Source: Blastocatellia bacterium
GTDB taxonomy: Bacteria > Acidobacteriota > Blastocatellia > Pyrinomonadales > Pyrinomonadaceae
Length of the DNA: 10,061 nucleotides
Direction: 5' to 3'
Assembly: GCA_003175865.1 (NCBI GenBank)
Contig: PSRF01000042.1
Location: forward strand, 1 to 10,061
Shown: piece by piece, positions 6,548 through 10,061 of the stretch
How the letters are laid out: every line of letters begins with the position of its first letter
Position numbering within the stretch: position 1 is the first letter of the stretch
The notes under the pieces: generated by a model
What the model was told of the DNA's origin: nothing
Databases searched by the model: none
The model's input: only the letters and a program-made list of their open reading frames with translations
Made by a program: the position numbers and the translations under genes

Positions 6548-7492
6548 ATGTACAGCGTTCACTTTTATGGGCAGATGCTTGCGGACGCGTCGCGTTTGAA
6601 TGCGTATGCCGCGGCACTTCGTCAAGCAGTGAGCCCCGATTCGGTGGTGATGGATCTTGGCTGTGGCCCGGGAATATTTGCGCTGCTCGCGTGCAAGTTT
6701 GGGGCGCGCCGGATTTATGCCGTGGAGCCAGAGAATATTGTCGGTCTTGCTCGTGAGGTTGCGGTAGCAAACGGTTTCTCAGATCGAATCGAATTCTTCG
6801 AGAAGCTATCGACCGAGATCACACTTCCGGAACCAGCAACGATTATCATTTCTGATCTACGAGGTGTTCTTCCGTGGTTTGAACAAAACATTCCCTCAAT
6901 CATCGATGCGCGCGAACGATTGTTGGTCCGTGGAGGCGTGCTTATTCCACAACGCGACATTTTGTGGGCGTCAGTGGTCGAGGCGCCTGAGCAATATGCA
7001 GAGATTGTTGATCCGTGGCGCAGCCAGTTTGATCTGGACCTTGCGGCGGGAAGACGCTTTGTGACAAACACGTGGCGAAAGTCGAGAATAAAACCCGAAC
7101 AGTTGCTGACTGCGCCGATCTCTTGGACCACGCTCGATTACTACGAAGTGAATAGTCCCGACATCCACGCTGAAATGTCCTGGCAGGCTGCACGTAAAGG
7201 CACCGCTCATGGTCTGGCCGTGTGGTTTGATTCCGAACTCGCTGATGGCATTCGTTTTTCAAACCATCCGGCTGAACCGGAAATGATCTACGGCATCGGG
7301 TTCTTCCCGTTTTCTCAACCGGTTGAATTGATGGAAGGCGAACACGTCACACTTAAAGTAACTGCCGATCTCGTGAAAGACGGTTATGTTTGGCGGTGGG
7401 ATACTGAGGTTCTCCGAAAAGCGAGCTTCAAACAATCGACCTTATTTGGCGTGCCACTTTCAACGAACCAGTTGCCCAAGGCAGTTCAGTAG
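6548..7492 (+). CDS. PRMT-like SAM-dependent methyltransferase
   Basis: This 314-aa class I methyltransferase has the layout of protein arginine methyltransferases. It opens with an N-terminal YGQMLADASRLNAY segment (7-20), then the SAM motif VMDLGCGPG (34-42), the acidic ribose-binding turn YAVEPENI (57-64), and a C-terminal beta-barrel region containing GTAHGLAVWFD (218-228). The active-site double-E loop of true PRMTs is altered: the first part reads ISDLRG (101-106), with Asp and Arg where SE-x-x-G is usual. It is therefore a PRMT relative with uncertain chemistry. By position it should modify the lasso peptide or its precursor. The predicted core has no Arg, so Lys, the N-terminal amine, Asn, Asp or the carboxyl end are alternatives. 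The ATG at 6548 has no Shine-Dalgarno. An upstream in-frame TAG at 6512 limits any extension, and no better start lies between. Confidence 0.82.
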   Translation: MYSVHFYGQMLADASRLNAYAAALRQAVSPDSVVMDLGCGPGIFALLACKFGARRIYAVEPENIVGLAREVAVANGFSDRIEFFEKLSTEITLPEPATIIISDLRGVLPWFEQNIPSIIDARERLLVRGGVLIPQRDILWASVVEAPEQYAEIVDPWRSQFDLDLAAGRRFVTNTWRKSRIKPEQLLTAPISWTTLDYYEVNSPDIHAEMSWQAARKGTAHGLAVWFDSELADGIRFSNHPAEPEMIYGIGFFPFSQPVELMEGEHVTLKVTADLVKDGYVWRWDTEVLRKASFKQSTLFGVPLSTNQLPKAVQ

Positions 7493-7506
7493 CTAAACGT
7501 TTCAAG

Positions 7507-8643
7507 ATGAACCACGCCCGCGAAAATGAGTTGCTGTTGAGTGTCGCGCGGCGCGAGGTTCCTGGCGCGCTGGTCCGGCAGCATCTGGATTGGGACTACG
7601 TCGTCGCAACGGCGCGAGCTCACGGCCTTCTGCCGCTGCTTCAAAAAAACCTCGCCAACGCAGCGGTGCCCGGCCACGTTCTTTCGTGTCTCAAGCGTGA
7701 AGCAGTTGCGAATTCGCAAAGCATGCTCCACCTCGTCGGCAAGCAGTTGCGTGTTTACAACCTGTTTCAGGAGCACGGTATTGCGGTCGCAATCTTCAAG
7801 GGCGCGCTGCTCGCACAGATGGCGTACGGCGAGATGTCTCTACGGCAAGCCGGCGACATCGACCTGCTGATCAACAGACGCGACTTCGCACGGGTACGCC
7901 TGCTACTGGAGTCCCTCGGCTATGAAATGAATCCGCAACTGACGTCCGCGCAGCTCGCTTCGCACCTGAGTAACCACTGCGAGATTCAGTTCATGCGCGA
8001 CGAGTGGTTCACAGTTGTCGATCTGCATTGGGACCTGGCGCCTCGGAGCTTTGTCTTCGGACTCAAAGTGGATGAAGTAATGTCGCGACTGCAATTCGTC
8101 TCGCTGGCAGGTACTACAGTACAGACCTTCGGCACTGAGGATCTTCTGCTGTATCAGGCAATGCACGGTGCTAAACATCTCTGGCGACGCCTCGAGTGGA
8201 TAACCTCGCTCGCTGAGTCACTACGCGCAACACCTGAGATCGATTGGGACACACTAATCAATCGCGCCGCGAACGCACACGCTACACGCATGCTCGCTCT
8301 GGGACTGCGGCTCGTAGAACTGTTCTCTGACATAAAGGTTCCAATAGTCGCCTCTCTCGATAAAGACGCTACAATGGAACGCATGGCCGCAGGAATTCGC
8401 GCACAGATCTTCAATACTCACGGCTACGCTGATTCAACGGAAACCAATCTCTACAACCTGCGCATCATGGACCGCAAACGGGATGCACTAATCTCGGCCT
8501 TGCGCTCGATCTTCGTCCCGACGCTGCCTGACTGGCAGGCACTCGCATTGCCATCATCGTTGAATGCGCTCTACTACGTGTATCGACCACTCCGTTTGTC
8601 GAAGGTCTACACACTCTCATCCTTGAAAAACCTGAGGAGGTAA
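7507..8643 (+). CDS. Lasso-associated nucleotidyltransferase (NTP_transf_5 type)
   Basis: This 378-aa protein matches the uncharacterised nucleotidyltransferase family that accompanies kinase-containing lasso clusters (PadeN of paeninodin, PsmN of pseudomycoidin). The family signature is visible: IFKGALLAQMAYG (96-108) followed by RQAGDIDLLI (113-122), with the metal-binding pair D117 and D119. A later VVDLHWDL segment is also typical. In pseudomycoidin, as I recall, the PsmN partner adds sugar to already phosphorylated peptide, so this enzyme may act after the kinase on the same C-terminal residue. That link is inference. It starts 14 bases after the methyltransferase stop, with no Shine-Dalgarno, and is the last gene of the block. 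The chosen ATG gives the usual N-terminal helical region (HARENELLLSVAR). Confidence 0.85.
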   Translation: MNHARENELLLSVARREVPGALVRQHLDWDYVVATARAHGLLPLLQKNLANAAVPGHVLSCLKREAVANSQSMLHLVGKQLRVYNLFQEHGIAVAIFKGALLAQMAYGEMSLRQAGDIDLLINRRDFARVRLLLESLGYEMNPQLTSAQLASHLSNHCEIQFMRDEWFTVVDLHWDLAPRSFVFGLKVDEVMSRLQFVSLAGTTVQTFGTEDLLLYQAMHGAKHLWRRLEWITSLAESLRATPEIDWDTLINRAANAHATRMLALGLRLVELFSDIKVPIVASLDKDATMERMAAGIRAQIFNTHGYADSTETNLYNLRIMDRKRDALISALRSIFVPTLPDWQALALPSSLNALYYVYRPLRLSKVYTLSSLKNLRR

Positions 8644-8721
8644 AGTTCATCTAAAACGCGGAGCGTACTGTAGGGTCCGCATCTCCGTGACCGCCCCTTA
8701 CGCTCGAATTTCCTGAATACG
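8644..8721. other. 78-bp spacer with weak hairpin
   Basis: This gap separates the lasso operon from the DNA methylase. CGCGGAG (8657-8663) can pair with CTCCGTG (8683-8689), with one G-U pair and a 19-base loop. A competing stem GCGGA/TCCGC (8658-8662 with 8676-8680) overlaps it. No T-run follows, so a terminator is not supported. The inverted pattern resembles a decayed intergenic palindromic repeat, but only a genome-wide search could show that. Confidence 0.35.
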
Positions 8722-9504
8722 ATGTCAACGCCTTTTTTGAAACCACCCTTGAAGTGGGCCGGCGGCAAGCGCTGGCTCGTGTCGCATCTCAAGTCAATCT
8801 GGGAATCAAACGGGACCTGCCGATACGTAGAACCGTTTTGCGGTGGCCTCTCGGTGGTCCTCGCACTACAGCCGAAACATGCGTTGCTGAATGACGTGAA
8901 TTCCCATCTCATAAATTTTTATCGGCAGGTGCAAAATGGTTTGCGAATGCGAGTGCAGATGAGGAACGACGAAGCGCTTTTTTATCGTCATCGTCAACGT
9001 TTCAATCGGCTGATTCGAAAGGGCAAGGCACACTCGGAGGAAGGGGCGCAATTGTTCTATTACCTGAACCGAACATGTTTCAATGGCCTGTGCCGGTTTA
9101 ACAAGAGCGGCGATTTTAATGTGCCGTTTGGAACGTATAGTGCGATCAATTACGCGAAGGATTTTTCGAATTACGCTAGCCTGTTTCGACAGTGGGAGTT
9201 CAGTAGTAAAGATATTGAGACGCTCGAGTTAGAGGATGATGATTTTGTATATGCTGATCCACCGTATGATGTAGAGTTCACGACGTACAGCGCCGGTGGT
9301 TTTTCGTGGGACGATCAGGTGCGAACGGCGAAGCGACTGGCGGCACATCCCGGACCAGTGATGATTTCAAACCAGGCGACGGAGCGGATCATTGAGTTGT
9401 ATGAAGATTTTGGGTTTGAGTTGAGTTATCTGGATGCGCCGCGGCGTATTAGTTGTACCGGTGATCGGACTGCTGCCCGCGAGGTGCTTGCTATCAAAAA
9501 TTAG
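8722..9504 (+). CDS. DNA adenine-N6 methyltransferase (Dam / D12 class)
   Basis: This 260-aa protein transfers a methyl group from SAM to N6 of adenine in a short DNA target. It has the class alpha motif order: PPLKWAGGKR (8-17) as motif X, YVEPFCGG (35-42) as motif I, NDVNSHLI (57-64), the catalytic DPPY (179-182), and the D12 landmark FNGLCRFNKSGDFNVPFG (120-137). Its C-terminus (RRISCTGDRTAAREVLAIKN) is also classic for the family. Length is normal and all motifs are intact. No restriction endonuclease is visible on either side in this window, so it may be an orphan methylase; the recognition site cannot be read from sequence. The ATG at 8722 places motif X at the usual distance from the N-terminus. 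It shares strand with the lasso operon but is separated by a non-coding spacer and has no evident role in the peptide pathway. Confidence 0.92.
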   Translation: MSTPFLKPPLKWAGGKRWLVSHLKSIWESNGTCRYVEPFCGGLSVVLALQPKHALLNDVNSHLINFYRQVQNGLRMRVQMRNDEALFYRHRQRFNRLIRKGKAHSEEGAQLFYYLNRTCFNGLCRFNKSGDFNVPFGTYSAINYAKDFSNYASLFRQWEFSSKDIETLELEDDDFVYADPPYDVEFTTYSAGGFSWDDQVRTAKRLAAHPGPVMISNQATERIIELYEDFGFELSYLDAPRRISCTGDRTAAREVLAIKN

Positions 9505-9510
9505 ATGTAG

Positions 9511-9537
9511 ACAGGACTCACAGGATAACCAGGATGG
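9511..9537. repeat. Three degenerate 9-bp repeats (ACAGGATNN)
   Basis: ACAGGACTC, ACAGGATAA and CCAGGATGG follow one another between the methylase stop and hutF. It is a short tandem tract, similar in kind to the 7-bp tract at the left edge. No function is evident. No clear promoter or terminator is seen in the rest of this 75-bp gap. Confidence 0.5.
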
Positions 9538-9579
9538 ATCGTGTAATGTTCTGGACCTGTCCAACTAAACTCGGTAATC

Positions 9580-10061
9580 ATGCCCGCTGAATCCTGGCTA
9601 GCCGACCTTATCTACACGGACGGACGCTTTCAGTCTAATCGCGTACTTGTGTGCGACGCCGGACGAATTGTTAACGTAGACGATGCAGCTAACGCACCTG
9701 ACGCGATTCGCCTCAAACATCGCGCTTTGCTGCCAGGCATGGTCAACGCTCACTCACATGCGTTTCAACGCGTCATTCGCGGACGGACCGAGCATCGTTC
9801 GCAACACACCACCGACAGTTTCTGGACCTGGCGCGAGCAGATGTACGCAGCCGCGAACCGCCTTGGACCAGAAAAGATCTACGCCGCTTCACGCATGGCA
9901 TTCCTAGAGATGGCGCTCACAGGAATTACGGCCGTCGGCGAGTTTCACTACATCCATCACGCTCCTGATGGCTCCTTTTACGACGATCCAAATTTACTTG
10001 CACGCGAAGTGATTCGCGCCGCGCGCGATATAGGTATTCGCATCACATTATTGCGCGTCGC
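9580..10061 (+). CDS. hutF: Formimidoylglutamate deiminase, partial (5' part)
   Basis: This is the first 160 codons of an amidohydrolase that runs off the right edge. It matches HutF, which converts N-formimidoyl-L-glutamate and water to N-formyl-L-glutamate and ammonia in the five-step histidine degradation pathway. The metal-binding motif LPGMVNAHSHAFQR (51-64) contains the H58-x-H60 pair. The HutF-specific stretch DSFWTWREQMY (79-89) and ITAVGEFHYIHH (116-127) separate it from guanine deaminases and imidazolonepropionase, the nearest alternatives. The N-terminal beta strands (ADLIYTDGRF, then RVLVCDAGRIVNV) are normal, so the ATG at 9580 is the likely start, although only a weak ribosome site (GGTAATC) precedes it. 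The full protein should be about 450 aa, so roughly one third is present. Confidence 0.9.
   Translation, partial: MPAESWLADLIYTDGRFQSNRVLVCDAGRIVNVDDAANAPDAIRLKHRALLPGMVNAHSHAFQRVIRGRTEHRSQHTTDSFWTWREQMYAAANRLGPEKIYAASRMAFLEMALTGITAVGEFHYIHHAPDGSFYDDPNLLAREVIRAARDIGIRITLLRV

Noticed and set aside
8607..8912. 101-codon minus-strand frame over the spacer and methylase start
   Set aside because: Most of it is antisense to the conserved KWAGGK and EPFCGG region of the methylase; no motif or start context supports it.
9683..9907. 74-codon plus-strand frame near the right end
   Set aside because: It is an out-of-frame shadow of hutF, whose frame stays open from 9580 to the edge with clear family motifs.
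1..10061. CRISPR array, tRNA, rRNA, transposase or integrase
   Set aside because: I saw no regularly spaced 25-40 bp repeats, no tRNA- or rRNA-like stretch, and no transposase motif; the short tandem tracts are too small for CRISPR.

Overview
The window carries a compact, previously unlisted-looking lasso-peptide (RiPP) biosynthetic locus, set between ordinary metabolic genes. Base composition is balanced (about half G+C by eye). The gene mix is an exported GH38 alpha-mannosidase, a histidine-degradation hutF, an orphan-looking Dam-type methylase and intergenic spacers with short degenerate repeats. This fits a free-living Gram-negative-type bacterium. Acidobacteriota is my best guess, held at low confidence because no rRNA or other marker gene is present.

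Layout. On the minus strand, 50-3460 encodes a large secreted GH38 alpha-mannosidase whose start faces the lasso operon across a 58-bp divergent gap. On the plus strand, 3519-8643 holds six tightly packed genes: a PqqD-like B1 leader-binding protein; a lasso cyclase C of the asparagine-synthetase type; a 56-aa lasso precursor A at 5365-5535; an HPr-kinase-like peptide kinase; a PRMT-like SAM methyltransferase; and a PadeN/PsmN-type nucleotidyltransferase. After a 78-bp spacer come a D12-class DNA adenine methylase (8722-9504) and the start of hutF (9580 to the window edge).

How the lasso genes should work together (inference from family knowledge). B1 binds the precursor leader through its Y..P.L...G motif (Y18, P21, L23, G27). 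C adenylates the acidic side chain D43 and closes a macrolactam onto the core N-terminus. The kinase probably phosphorylates the C-terminal Thr56, as paeninodin-type kinases do on a C-terminal Ser. The nucleotidyltransferase may decorate that phosphate. The methyltransferase adds a further, unassigned mark.

Main oddities: (1) no B2 leader peptidase and no ABC exporter anywhere in the cluster, with no room for them in the gaps; (2) the cyclase lacks about the first 70 residues of the glutaminase domain and lies in the same reading frame as B1, separated only by TAA-TCC-GTG; (3) the predicted core has six consecutive glycines right after the ring Asp and no bulky residue to act as a steric plug; (4) a PRMT-fold methyltransferase is present although the predicted core has no arginine; (5) within the operon only the precursor has a good Shine-Dalgarno sequence; (6) a strong hairpin sits across the kinase stop codon.
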